A stretch of DNA of 55,463 nt from Mucilaginibacter sp. Its GTDB lineage: Bacteria; Bacteroidota; Bacteroidia; Sphingobacteriales; Sphingobacteriaceae. This document shows, in pieces, positions 36,546-44,965 of the stretch. Below the pieces are notes generated by a model, which was given only the letters and a program-made list of their open reading frames with translations, was not told where the DNA came from and made no database searches. The position numbers and the translations under genes were made by a program. The DNA is taken from the NCBI GenBank assembly GCA_025352225.1, contig JANXTT010000141.1, forward strand, positions 1 through 55,463, given 5' to 3'. The stretch's first letter is position 1; each line of letters starts with the position of its first letter.

Positions 36546-37066
36546 ATTTGATCAAATAATGATTTAAAATCTAACGTTAGTCTATTCTCATATGGAATTT
36601 GAATAGGTACAGTGGATGTTTTTCCTAAATGAGTTGTATTTATAGAATTGGTTTCTTGAATTAAATACCAGTATCCGCATTTTTTGAGTAATAGTTGATC
36701 ATGGACTATTTCAATCCATTCTTTTTCATCATCAGGAAGAACGAAGACAATTAACATCAATGGAATAAGCCCAGTTCTTCTTTCAATTAAATCTTCATAG
36801 TTTTTGACTTTAAGTTTAAATTTAAAATAATCACTATTTACATGCGAGATTTGCTTTTCAGTGGTACACTTCAGTTGTATATCGATTCTTTTGTCACTAG
36901 GATAACTACTAGGCCTTCCATCGGGTCTTGTTTTTGTTAAAATTGGATTAACCATTAAGTCCACACCATAATCTGTATCAGATTTAGATATTGAGAATCT
37001 GTTTTTCGCTAAAATAAGTCTTAAAAATGCCTCGGAAATTAGTTCTTTAACCTTATTGTCATCCAT
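36524..37066 (-). CDS. DUF4365-like protein (putative PD-(D/E)XK nuclease fold), candidate retron effector
   Basis: A 180-residue protein. KVKELISEAFLRLILAKNRFSISKSDTDYGVDLMV followed by RIDIQLKCT fits DUF4365, a PD-(D/E)XK-type fold: a helix with E12, then D36 of GVD, then the QxK pair Q64-K66 in place of (D/E)xK, as in Mrr-like enzymes. The remaining part (residues 85-180) is alpha/beta and unassigned. It is the first gene of the minus-strand unit that continues with the 123-residue gene, the retron RNA and the RT, so the natural reading is an effector whose nuclease activity is held in check by RT and msDNA. That role is inferred, and the family call is from motif memory. Confidence 0.6.
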   Translation of the reverse strand: MDDNKVKELISEAFLRLILAKNRFSISKSDTDYGVDLMVNPILTKTRPDGRPSSYPSDKRIDIQLKCTTEKQISHVNSDYFKFKLKVKNYEDLIERRTGLIPLMLIVFVLPDDEKEWIEIVHDQLLLKKCGYWYLIQETNSINTTHLGKTSTVPIQIPYENRLTLDFKSLFDQIWALKLI

Positions 37067-37083
37067 AGTGAACTTTTATACAT

Positions 37084-37119
37084 ATAATATGTCAAATCTA
37101 ATAATATTTGACATATTAT
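37084..37119 (-). promoter_or_regulatory. Perfect palindrome overlapping a -7-like box before the retron operon
   Basis: Arms ATAATATGTCAAAT (37084-37097) and ATTTGACATATTAT (37106-37119) form a perfect 14-bp inverted repeat with an 8-base spacer, 17 bases upstream of the first gene. On the minus strand the inner part reads TAGATTTG, an exact TAnnTTTG box. A palindrome over a promoter is what an autoregulatory operator looks like; an mRNA leader hairpin is the alternative. Confidence 0.5.
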
Positions 37120-37194
37120 GCATTCTTGGGGATTTTAGTATACAAAGTTAGATGTGATCAATTACTATGACAGGGCGCAACATTACCCCAGCAC

Positions 37195-37950
37195 TTAATC
37201 GTTAGTTTTTCTGTTAATTAAATAGTACCAGCTCAGGTTAATGGTAATGAGCACATGGTTAAACAACGTTGGCATTAACCCATAATGCTTACGCATGATG
37301 TGGAACCGCTCAATCAAACTTTGCCGGTGTTTCTTTTTGGATATGCCGCCCACCAGATATTTGGCCACATACCGATCGGTATTTACAATCTTTTGGGCTT
37401 TTTTAGCCGCACGTATTATCCAGTCAATATCCGCGCTAAGCTGATATTGATGGTTGTAAGGCTCAATTAAGGAGCTTTTGATATAGATGGCCTGGTGGCT
37501 AATGCTCATGCCCAAGTTAAAGCTTCGCCAGGTAAATTGCAGGGGTGCCTTATGCCGCCGCTGGCCCAGGCTTTTACCATCTGTATCTATCATTTCGGTT
37601 TCGCCATAGTAAATATCAGCATCAGGATGGGTTGCAAAAACTTGTTCAACAGTATCCGGGGCATATATTTCGTCGCCCGAGTTCATAAACAGTACATAGT
37701 CCCCCTTAGCTGCTTTCAGGCCTTTGTTCATGGCATCGTAAATACCTTTGTCGGCCTCACTGATGAGCCTGGCTAGCCGGGGTTTGTATTGGTTGATAAC
37801 AGCCATTGTGCCATCTGTTGAACCACCGTCAATAATCAGGTATTCAATATTAGGGTACGATTGATTGAGTACAGAAAGCATGGTACGCTCAATATGCTGA
37901 ACGTTGTTATACACTACCGTAATAACGGACAATTTTGGCTCCATGCTCAT
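37195..37950 (-). CDS. GT2 family glycosyltransferase
   Basis: A 251-residue GT-A enzyme: LSVITVVYNNVQHIERTMLSV at the start, IDGGSTDGT (38-46 region), SEADKGIYDAMNKGLKAAKGDYVLFMNSGDE with a SGD metal site in place of DxD, and ISHQAIYIK. This WcaE-like subgroup acts in capsule and colanic-acid-type pathways. Its start codon shares one base with the stop of the GT4 gene upstream (TAATG), so the pair is translationally coupled. Confidence 0.9.
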   Translation of the reverse strand: MSMEPKLSVITVVYNNVQHIERTMLSVLNQSYPNIEYLIIDGGSTDGTMAVINQYKPRLARLISEADKGIYDAMNKGLKAAKGDYVLFMNSGDEIYAPDTVEQVFATHPDADIYYGETEMIDTDGKSLGQRRHKAPLQFTWRSFNLGMSISHQAIYIKSSLIEPYNHQYQLSADIDWIIRAAKKAQKIVNTDRYVAKYLVGGISKKKHRQSLIERFHIMRKHYGLMPTLFNHVLITINLSWYYLINRKTND

Positions 37951-39218
37951 TATGGGTTAATTATGGATTGGTATACATCAATATATTGGGCGGCAACCTT
38001 TTCATTGCTAAAGTTATCAAGCACTTTATTGCGGGCGGCAACAGCAAGGGCTTCCTCCCGATCAGAAAAAAGGATGGCCTGGATCCCTGCTGCCAGATCT
38101 TCGGATGATTTGAACGTAGCCAGATAGCCGTTTTGATGATGGTCTACCATGTCTGGGATGCCGCCGGTATCAAAGGCCACTACAGGTGTTCCGCAGGCCA
38201 ATGCCTCCATAATAATATTGGGCAGGTTATCTTCTACCGAAGGTGATACCAATACATCAGCCATGCTATAAAGGGCAGCCATATCTTCCTGATTGGCAAT
38301 AAGCCCAAGTTGATGAACCGGGAAGGGTAGCTGATCTACATCAAAATGCTTGTTTTTACCAAAAATCACTATTTCGATGGCGATTGCGTGCTGGTAGTTA
38401 TTTTTTAGATGGTGCAATGCTTCAACAAGGTAAGAGAACCCCTTGCGCCTGTCTAAAATATTAGCCGCCCCAAAAAGAATGATCTTTTTATCCGGGTCAA
38501 TATTCCATTTCTTCCTGATGGGCAGCTTGTTCTTCGGCGCAAAAATAGTAGCGTCTATCGGATTTGGAATAGCTTCTATCCGGAAGGTACCTAATAAGGA
38601 GCTTTTACGGGCAACGGTAGCCAGCCAATTACTGCAAGTTATAAAAACGATGTTTTTAGCGCCCGACAGCAGATCCAGTTTCTGTTTCCACACCTGGTGC
38701 GACAGGTCGTTAGTATTGGGGTTTCGCAAAAAATAGCAGTTCCCGCATTCGCGGATAAAATGATCGCAGGTTCCGGCATAATGGCAACCTCCGGTAAAGG
38801 CCCACATATCATGCAGCGTCCACACGATGGGTTTTTTAAGCTCGATCAGTTCTTTCAGGTCATCAATGGAAAGAAAGCCAAAATTTGTCCAGTGCAGGTG
38901 TAAAACATCAGCATCTAAAATAACGGCCTCATGGGCAATGTTTGTACCTGTATCAGCTGTAGAGAACGCAAAACGGACAGATTTATCTTTAGCCTGAAAA
39001 GCAATAAATGGCAGGCGTTCGTAATAAAAATTAAACCGGGAACGCAACCTGTCGACGGCGTTTTTTTCAATACTAATTACACGTGGCTCGTCTGTTTTTT
39101 TTTGCTGTACCAGCATTCGTACATTAATCAGTTTGGATTCCAATGCTTTAAGCAGGCGCGTACAGGCCTGTGGTGCACCTCCTCCGGCATCGGTTGTGTT
39201 GATCAATGTAACTTTCAT
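37950..39218 (-). CDS. GT4 family glycosyltransferase (WcaC-like)
   Basis: A 422-residue GT-B enzyme. The N-terminal part has NTTDAGGGAPQACTRLLKAL and VLHLHWTNFGFLSIDDL plus WTLHDMWAFTGGCHYAGTCD with a Cys cluster (C-x4-C ... C-x2-C) seen in the WcaC branch. The donor domain shows ILFGAANILDRRKGFSYLVEAL and VSPSVEDNLPNIIMEALACGTPVVAFDTGGIPD. It is the first gene of a two-gene minus-strand unit with the GT2 gene and is divergent from a serine-acetyltransferase-like gene. Confidence 0.9.
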   Translation of the reverse strand: MKVTLINTTDAGGGAPQACTRLLKALESKLINVRMLVQQKKTDEPRVISIEKNAVDRLRSRFNFYYERLPFIAFQAKDKSVRFAFSTADTGTNIAHEAVILDADVLHLHWTNFGFLSIDDLKELIELKKPIVWTLHDMWAFTGGCHYAGTCDHFIRECGNCYFLRNPNTNDLSHQVWKQKLDLLSGAKNIVFITCSNWLATVARKSSLLGTFRIEAIPNPIDATIFAPKNKLPIRKKWNIDPDKKIILFGAANILDRRKGFSYLVEALHHLKNNYQHAIAIEIVIFGKNKHFDVDQLPFPVHQLGLIANQEDMAALYSMADVLVSPSVEDNLPNIIMEALACGTPVVAFDTGGIPDMVDHHQNGYLATFKSSEDLAAGIQAILFSDREEALAVAARNKVLDNFSNEKVAAQYIDVYQSIINP

Positions 39219-39385
39219 CTAATTGATTGAGTTATCATGGCGACGTGCGCTAATGGTTTTTGTGTAACGAATTTTCATTAAATGCTATTTATCGTAGCAA
39301 GTATAATAATAACTAAAATGAAAACTTTACTTTTGAAAAACTTCGTTCAAAAACCAGGTTGAAGTTAATTATCAAAAGCCACTTA

Positions 39386-39904
39386 ATGAAGATGAATTTG
39401 TTTGCTTATTTATTTCAGGATTGGAAATCAAACCGAAAAAATATAAAAGGGCGACTCGTTTTGTTTTTGTTCAGGCTGGCACAAATTATTAACCGGTCTA
39501 TGGTATCCAAAATTATATTTTTTCCGTACCTGGTTTTTTACCAATTTTTTGTGGAGTGGGTATTGGGTATAGAAATGCCCAGGAAATTAACCGCCGGTAA
39601 AGGGCTGATCATTTATCATGGGCAGGCATTAGTGGTTAACCAGGGGGCTGTAATTGGCCAAAACTGCGTGTTACGCAACTCGGTAACCATTGGGCATAAA
39701 AAACTTGCTGATGGGAGCTTTACCAAAAGCCCCCAAATTGGTAACAATGTAGATATTGGCGCCAATGTTTGTATTATTGGAGATGTGATAATAGGCAACA
39801 ATGTAATTATTGGCGCTGGTGCGGTGGTAATAAGCAATATTCCTGATAATAGTATTGCGGTGGGTAACCCGGCCCGGGTATTGGACAAGAAAACGATAGT
39901 ATAA
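39386..39904 (+). CDS. Serine-acetyltransferase-like hexapeptide enzyme
   Basis: A 172-residue protein from the ATG at 39386 (MKMNLFAYLF); a TTG 27 bases earlier is less likely. The N-terminal half is a basic and aromatic helical region; the C-terminal half is the CysE-like beta-helix: GKGLIIYHGQALVVNQGAVIGQNCVLRNSVTIGHKK, NVDIGANVCIIGDVIIGNNVIIGAGAVV, ending VGNPARVL. In this setting it most likely acetylates a sugar of the surface glycan. 25 bases separate it from the methyltransferase gene that follows. Confidence 0.83.
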   Translation: MKMNLFAYLFQDWKSNRKNIKGRLVLFLFRLAQIINRSMVSKIIFFPYLVFYQFFVEWVLGIEMPRKLTAGKGLIIYHGQALVVNQGAVIGQNCVLRNSVTIGHKKLADGSFTKSPQIGNNVDIGANVCIIGDVIIGNNVIIGAGAVVISNIPDNSIAVGNPARVLDKKTIV

Positions 39905-39929
39905 AAGATATAAAGCAGGTTAATTAGTA

Positions 39930-40682
39930 ATGGAGCATAATTTAACGGATCGTTCGTTTTGGAAGTCTTTTTGGGAATCTAAGAAAGACCTGATTTTTTA
40001 TATTAAACCTGATTATGTTTTTGGAAACATACTGGCTAAGCTGATTAAAGACAATAACATAAAAACAGCTGTTGAATTGGGTGGTTTCCCGGGATATTAT
40101 ACCATCTATTTTAAAAAGTATCAGCATATTGATGCCACATTGCTTGACTATTTTGTACACGACGGGCTAATTAGGGAACTGTTAAATAAGAACGGGATGA
40201 ATTATGAGGATATAAGTATAATTGAAGCAGACCTGTTTACCTACCAGCCCGAAAAACGATACGACCTCGTTACATCATTTGGTTTAGTAGAGCATTTTTA
40301 TGATTTGAAAGATATCATTGCCCGCCATATAGCCTTATTAAACCCTGAAGGAACCCTGTTTATTACACTACCAAACTTTACCGGAGTTAACGGTTGGATA
40401 CAGCGGAAGTTTGATTCTGAAAATTATGATAAGCATAATATCAGTTCGATGGATCCCGAGTTATTAATGCAAATATGCAGGGAGTTGGGTTTGATTGAAG
40501 TGGAATCCTATTATCACGGGCGATTTTCGGTATGGCTTGAAAACCGTTCGCAGCAATCGGTTATTGTTAAGGCATTGGTAAAGTTAATTTGGTTGGTAGG
40601 AAAGATATTCACCCGAATTGTTACGGTAGAATCGAAACGATTATCACCGTATATTGTATTGAAAGCCCGGAAGGCTGTTTAG
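39930..40682 (+). CDS. Class I SAM-dependent methyltransferase
   Basis: A 250-residue protein with motif I AVELGGFPGYYTIYFKKY, YDLVTSFGLVEHFYDLKDIIARHIALLNPEGTLFITLPNF (motifs II-III of methyltransferase type 11/12) and a C-terminal helix pair that may touch the membrane. It is co-directional with the acetyltransferase gene 25 bases upstream. Probably methylates a glycan or its lipid-linked precursor; the target is not evident. Confidence 0.8.
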   Translation: MEHNLTDRSFWKSFWESKKDLIFYIKPDYVFGNILAKLIKDNNIKTAVELGGFPGYYTIYFKKYQHIDATLLDYFVHDGLIRELLNKNGMNYEDISIIEADLFTYQPEKRYDLVTSFGLVEHFYDLKDIIARHIALLNPEGTLFITLPNFTGVNGWIQRKFDSENYDKHNISSMDPELLMQICRELGLIEVESYYHGRFSVWLENRSQQSVIVKALVKLIWLVGKIFTRIVTVESKRLSPYIVLKARKAV

Positions 40683-40713
40683 TGATTCTTAATAATGTTT
40701 ATTAAATTTGTGT

Positions 40714-40917
40714 ATGAGCGAGTATCGTTTAGATAGAACTGCTTTTAAAGCCCAAACTGCAAACGAGGCAGCCAATTATGCGCAATACTATCGGAGTTTA
40801 ACCTGGCAGGAGCGGATAAAAATTGCGCATTACTTAAATAGTATAGCTTTTAATTTCCCCGAAAATGATCCTCCAAAAATGGATAGAACCCTATTTAGTG
40901 TAAGAGCGAGGAAATAA
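40714..40917 (+). CDS. Small partner protein of a nucleotidyltransferase module
   Basis: A 67-residue protein starting at the ATG at 40714: YRLDRTAFKAQTANEAANYA, QERIKIAHYLNSIAFNF, then PPKMDRTLFSVRARK. The pattern LDRTAF ... PPKMDRTLFSVR matches, from memory, short proteins encoded just before nucleotidyltransferase (AbiEii/DUF6036-like) genes in Bacteroidota, likely one half of a toxin-antitoxin-like pair. The second half survives here only as a fragment (40919-40975). Confidence 0.6.
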   Translation: MSEYRLDRTAFKAQTANEAANYAQYYRSLTWQERIKIAHYLNSIAFNFPENDPPKMDRTLFSVRARK

Positions 40918-40918
40918 T

Positions 40919-40975
40919 ATGGGTAATATTTTCAACCCGGATTTCAGGGACTTTATTGAGGAACCTACTTACTAA
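40919..40975 (+). pseudogene. 5' remnant of a nucleotidyltransferase gene
   Basis: One base after the 67-residue gene an ORF begins MGNIFNPDFRDFIEEPTY and stops. The first 14 residues equal the usual beginning of the partner nucleotidyltransferase (there followed by a region ending in VEYILVGGYS); the frame then diverges at EEPTY. Its last 11 bases lie inside the 3' end of the convergent glycosyltransferase gene, so the body of the gene was lost when this locus was joined. The homology is recalled, not searched. Confidence 0.5.
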
Positions 40976-41873
40976 ATAATCTTAATTGCTTTAAAAAGCG
41001 TAGCCCTCTTTGCCATAAATTACCTTTCCGGTTTTTAAGAAAGTATTTAACGCTTTGATGCGCTTTTTCATTCTCTTCAATAACATCAGGAAAATAGGTA
41101 ATGGGTTGTTTGGTTATTTGAACCTGGTAAATATCTTCGTTATTGGAGTGGATACCGCTGCCATCGTTACCAATGTTTTGAATAAGCGATTGTGCCGGGT
41201 TAAGGGTTAAGCCTCCGCGCAAAAAAATAGATGCATACCACCGTATAGCCCACGAATTATTTTTGCCCGATTTAAACTGTTGAATTTGTTTCCAGAAATT
41301 CATATTTCCTTCAATGGAGAATTGCAATACTTTTTTTTGGTCAAACTGCGCTATCAGCTTATCTACATCGGGTTCAAAATATTTCCATGCCCTTGCCCAG
41401 GTAGCCCATCCCCAACTGGTAGCTGCCCGGTAAAAAAAAGTCTGAGGTAATCCCGAAGCATCAATTGGGTACATATAAGCCCCTATGTGCATTATTTTAT
41501 CTTCGTCGGCGTAACGGTTAAGCCCCTGGTTAAAGTAGGTTAGCGTGTTTAGGGATGATAGCAGGTCGTCTTCAAATACAATTACCTTTTCGTATTCACT
41601 TACCAGTTGGGTAACCCCGGCAATAATTGAATTTGCCAGCCCCAGATTTGTTTTACGCTCAATTACTTTTACAGTTTTAAACCCTTCTACTTGTTTTATC
41701 AACTGCCTTACCTCTTCAACCATAGCAGTATCTGCGTCTGTTTTAGCGGCGTCCGAAAATATGTACAAGCGCGATTCATCTGCCAATAGATTTTTTTGCA
41801 GATAGTTAAGTGTGCGCCGGGTATGTTCGGGGCGGTTATAAACAAAAAGTGCAATAGGAGACAGGTGCTGCAT
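40965..41873 (-). CDS. Glycosyltransferase (GT2/GT-A like)
   Basis: A 302-residue GT-A protein: SPIALFVYNRPEHTRRTLNYL, YIFSDAAKTDAD, RKTNLGLANSIIAGV and the metal-site VIVFEDDLLSS, then FFYRAATSWGWATWARAWKYF and SWAIRWYASIFL. This set is typical of hypothetical sugar transferases in capsule and O-antigen loci, related to GT2 and GnT-I-like folds. It is the last gene of the minus-strand block beginning at 46784 and its 3' end overlaps the pseudogene fragment. Confidence 0.83.
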   Translation of the reverse strand: MQHLSPIALFVYNRPEHTRRTLNYLQKNLLADESRLYIFSDAAKTDADTAMVEEVRQLIKQVEGFKTVKVIERKTNLGLANSIIAGVTQLVSEYEKVIVFEDDLLSSLNTLTYFNQGLNRYADEDKIMHIGAYMYPIDASGLPQTFFYRAATSWGWATWARAWKYFEPDVDKLIAQFDQKKVLQFSIEGNMNFWKQIQQFKSGKNNSWAIRWYASIFLRGGLTLNPAQSLIQNIGNDGSGIHSNNEDIYQVQITKQPITYFPDVIEENEKAHQSVKYFLKNRKGNLWQRGLRFLKQLRLFSK

Positions 41874-41898
41874 TTTTAATATTATGACTTGTTAACAA

Positions 41899-42675
41899 TC
41901 AAAATATCTTGAGGTTTTGATCTTCTTTACTACAAAGTATGGTGTAGGCACTTGCAAACTGCTCTTTTGCCTTAACCCCCAATAAATTGCACAACACGTT
42001 TTTAACAGCATACTCCGCCGAAATTTTAAGATCGGTAAACAAACTCTTGCTTTTTTTCTGATTAATATAAGTGTTAAACCGGGTTACCTCGGGTTCAATC
42101 ATGGAGGTGAGGTCATTAATGATTTTAAAACCTTCTGTTAGCAATAAAAAACGTAAAGCTGTTGGTGTATACATGTTAATATGCCCATAAGCTAAAAAGT
42201 GTTTAATGCGAATATCGACACCAAATTTATAGTCAATCGGGATCTCTATAAGGCATATTTTAGCCACACGTTTTAACTCGCGCAATAGCAGGCGTTCATG
42301 TTCAACATGCTCCAGTACATGCGATAGGATAACCAAATCAAATTCATCATCGCCGAAAGGTAAATGATAACCATCAAAAACTTGTATTGATTGTAACCCG
42401 TTAATGTTTTTGGATCTGATCTGCTCAACCCCGCTTTGTGAAATTTCAACTGCGGAATATTGCTCAGCAAAACCTTTATCCGATAATAACTTTAATATAC
42501 TGCCATCCCCTGCGCCAACCTCTAAAACCGATTTCGCCGGATAACCTTTACAAACATCAATAATATGCTGGGCTTTATATTTGGCACCCAACAAACGCCA
42601 GCCATCATCGTTCTTAGCGTAATAACCGTCGTAAGCGGTTTTAACGTTGGTACTAACTATATTCTGATCGGACAT
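41899..42675 (-). CDS. Class I SAM-dependent methyltransferase
   Basis: A 258-residue protein with motif I SVLEVGAGDGSILKLLSDKG, the acidic residue in YSAVEISQSGVEQI, and FDLVILSHVLEHVEHERLLLRELKRVAKICLIEIPID. Belongs to the methyltransferase type 11 group. It lies 25 bases before the glycosyltransferase gene and 37 bases after the flippase gene on the minus strand, so it acts in the same glycan pathway. The target is unknown. Confidence 0.85.
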   Translation of the reverse strand: MSDQNIVSTNVKTAYDGYYAKNDDGWRLLGAKYKAQHIIDVCKGYPAKSVLEVGAGDGSILKLLSDKGFAEQYSAVEISQSGVEQIRSKNINGLQSIQVFDGYHLPFGDDEFDLVILSHVLEHVEHERLLLRELKRVAKICLIEIPIDYKFGVDIRIKHFLAYGHINMYTPTALRFLLLTEGFKIINDLTSMIEPEVTRFNTYINQKKSKSLFTDLKISAEYAVKNVLCNLLGVKAKEQFASAYTILCSKEDQNLKIF

Positions 42676-42712
42676 GGGGCAAATATAAAGTATTGAGATT
42701 TTGGTAAACTAA

Positions 42713-44197
42713 TTATCTTAATTTTAATCTGACAAGGGTTTGGTCAACTTTCTCATTTACATCAACAGATACTTTGAAAAAGTAGGTCAATAAGCCATAA
42801 AATATTGCTGTAATACCACTTCTCACAATAATGTCAAGATAGGTATTCGGCATCTTCCAAATATAAACCCCTAAAAAATAACTGCAAGTGGTAATTCCAA
42901 TTACAACAAGGTGTTTATATGTAAATGGCTGCATTCCAAAATGGTATTTGATGTAAAACCAATTAAAAAAGTTAAAAGCGGAAATAGTAATAAGGTAGGC
43001 CAGCGCAGCTCCAATCCCGCTATAAATTGGTATCAGTAAATAAGTTAAACCTATACAAAACACGCTTGCTATAGCAACCAATAACGTTATGAGGCGGTAT
43101 TTATGAGATGTGGTAATAATGTAAGTATTCAGTCCGCCTGTAATATCAACCAGGCAGCTCAAGCCAATTACCAAAAAAAGGTTGAACTGATCTGCATATT
43201 CTTTATGTTTAATAATGGCTAACAGATTGTCTTTGTTAATGATGATGCCCATGAAGAGTAAGCAACCGAAAACCATTTGTATGATGGATGTTTTAGCATA
43301 CACCTCCTCAATATTTGCTAAATTATTTGATTTCCATGAGTCGGCAACAATTTGGTAGGTAGTGCGGCTAAGGGCCTGTGCAGGCACATTTATAACCAGG
43401 GCAATTCCCGAATAAAAACTATATACGCCGGTTATTGACAGGCCGGCCATAGCGCTCAGCATCACAATATCTATTTTTTGCCACATTACATATACACTTG
43501 TGGCTAACAAAGCAAACAGGCCGTAATTGATAATTTCTTTCTTTTTAACTCCCGGGAAACGGACTCCAATTAAATTCAGCGAAAACTTACCTGAAACAAG
43601 TAAACTAACAAAAAGACATAGCGATACTAATCCGTTAAACGAGATATACGATATGATAAACCCTCTGAAATCTATCCATCCTTTTGCTAATAAAATGATA
43701 CTGATAGTAGTTAATAGCCTCAATAAAACATCTTTAAGAAAGCCTGAAAATATGGATTGATAAATTACCTTACCGGATGCCTCTAAAAAATTGTAGATAA
43801 TGGTAAAAAACGATAGCGGTATCAAAAAATAAAAATAACCAACAAACAATGGCGAATCCTGCACATACAAGGATATGATGAGCGGCTTTAAAACAATATA
43901 TAACAGAGTTGATGCAACAATGCCAAACAATGTGATGCCACTGAGCCATCGCATAAAGCCGTTGTGGATATTATCCTCCGTTCTAAAAAATGGAAAATAC
44001 CGAATAATCACATTGGGGACTCCCATTGATGCGAACAAAGCGTATAAAACCGATAAGCTGATGAGTAGGTTGAAAAGCCCGAGTTGCGTAGTTGATAAAA
44101 AAACGGGATATAACAAAACCAGGTTAACGTACCCGATAATCATACCAATGTATGATACCAGCGTGTTTTTATAAACCTGTTTTTTTACAATCCCCAT
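42713..44197 (-). CDS. Wzx-type polysaccharide flippase
   Basis: A 494-residue protein with about 14 membrane helices. The start KKQVYKNTLVSYIGMIIGYVNLVLLYPVFLSTTQLGLFNLLISLSVL and RYFPFFRTEDNIHNGFMRWL are characteristic of Bacteroidota oligosaccharide flippases of the MOP superfamily. It follows the TylF-like gene by 3 bases. With the flippase at 120-1598 this gives two separate flippases in one window, each inside its own glycosyltransferase set. Confidence 0.87.
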   Translation of the reverse strand: MGIVKKQVYKNTLVSYIGMIIGYVNLVLLYPVFLSTTQLGLFNLLISLSVLYALFASMGVPNVIIRYFPFFRTEDNIHNGFMRWLSGITLFGIVASTLLYIVLKPLIISLYVQDSPLFVGYFYFLIPLSFFTIIYNFLEASGKVIYQSIFSGFLKDVLLRLLTTISIILLAKGWIDFRGFIISYISFNGLVSLCLFVSLLVSGKFSLNLIGVRFPGVKKKEIINYGLFALLATSVYVMWQKIDIVMLSAMAGLSITGVYSFYSGIALVINVPAQALSRTTYQIVADSWKSNNLANIEEVYAKTSIIQMVFGCLLFMGIIINKDNLLAIIKHKEYADQFNLFLVIGLSCLVDITGGLNTYIITTSHKYRLITLLVAIASVFCIGLTYLLIPIYSGIGAALAYLITISAFNFFNWFYIKYHFGMQPFTYKHLVVIGITTCSYFLGVYIWKMPNTYLDIIVRSGITAIFYGLLTYFFKVSVDVNEKVDQTLVRLKLR

Positions 44198-44200
44198 TTA

Positions 44201-44965
44201 CTAATATTTTATGCCGATACGTCCGGTATAATCAATCCGATTAAGTAAAAGGGGCAATTTTTCCGATTCGATGTATTCGTCAACGGCTTTACGCGCGCCT
44301 TCCCAATGGCCATAATCATCTATAATGATAACGCCGCCGGGCACCAATAACGGGTAGAGATGTTTTAACTCATGCGCTGTTGACTCGTACCAATCGGTAT
44401 CTAATCGTAGTAAAGCAATTTTTCCGGGCATGGTTTGCGGTATACTATCTTCAACTTTGCCTTTTACATAATGCACTTTATCTGTGGGGTATTTTAAGGC
44501 CCCAACGTTTTTTTGCACTTCTTCTAAAGCCGAATAGCACCACACCGAAGTAGCATCTAATTTATCGCTGCTATTTAACAGTTCATCGGCGGCTGTGCCT
44601 GTAAATACTTTGTCGTGCGCTGTGGGTTCAGACATGCCTTCAAACGTATCGTATAAATATATTGCTCTACTTGTATCGCCTAATTTCATTAGTGTATCAA
44701 CAGCAGCCATGGTACTACCGCCACGCCACACCCCGCACTCAACAAAATCGCCTTGTATGTTGTTTTTCACCAGGTAATTTACAGCATTGCATAACGATGC
44801 GATACGCTCTGGGGTAGTCATGGTATAAGGTTTTACTTTATGGAAAGTATCAAGGGTTGCCTTATCAAAATCTGCGGGCAACCCGTCAACTACCAGTCTT
44901 TTATCAGGTTTAACCAGATTGTAACCTAAGTTATTGATTACCGAATAAAGTAGCTTTTTAAACAT
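44201..44965 (-). CDS. TylF/MycF family O-methyltransferase
   Basis: A 254-residue SAM-dependent sugar O-methyltransferase. GDFVECGVWRGGSTMAAVDTL is motif I, IYLYDTFEGMSEPT the TylF hallmark, and LRLDTDWYESTAHELKHLYPLLVPGGVIIIDDYGHWEGARKAVDEY carries the Mg2+-binding aspartates. Members methylate hydroxyl groups of deoxysugars in macrolides and surface glycans. It overlaps the upstream GT4 gene by 8 bases. Confidence 0.9.
   Translation of the reverse strand: MFKKLLYSVINNLGYNLVKPDKRLVVDGLPADFDKATLDTFHKVKPYTMTTPERIASLCNAVNYLVKNNIQGDFVECGVWRGGSTMAAVDTLMKLGDTSRAIYLYDTFEGMSEPTAHDKVFTGTAADELLNSSDKLDATSVWCYSALEEVQKNVGALKYPTDKVHYVKGKVEDSIPQTMPGKIALLRLDTDWYESTAHELKHLYPLLVPGGVIIIDDYGHWEGARKAVDEYIESEKLPLLLNRIDYTGRIGIKY

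Noticed and set aside
39318..39362. A 14-codon leader peptide (MKTLLLKNFVQKPG)
   Set aside because: Too short, no attenuator-like structure after it, and it lies in a divergent promoter region.
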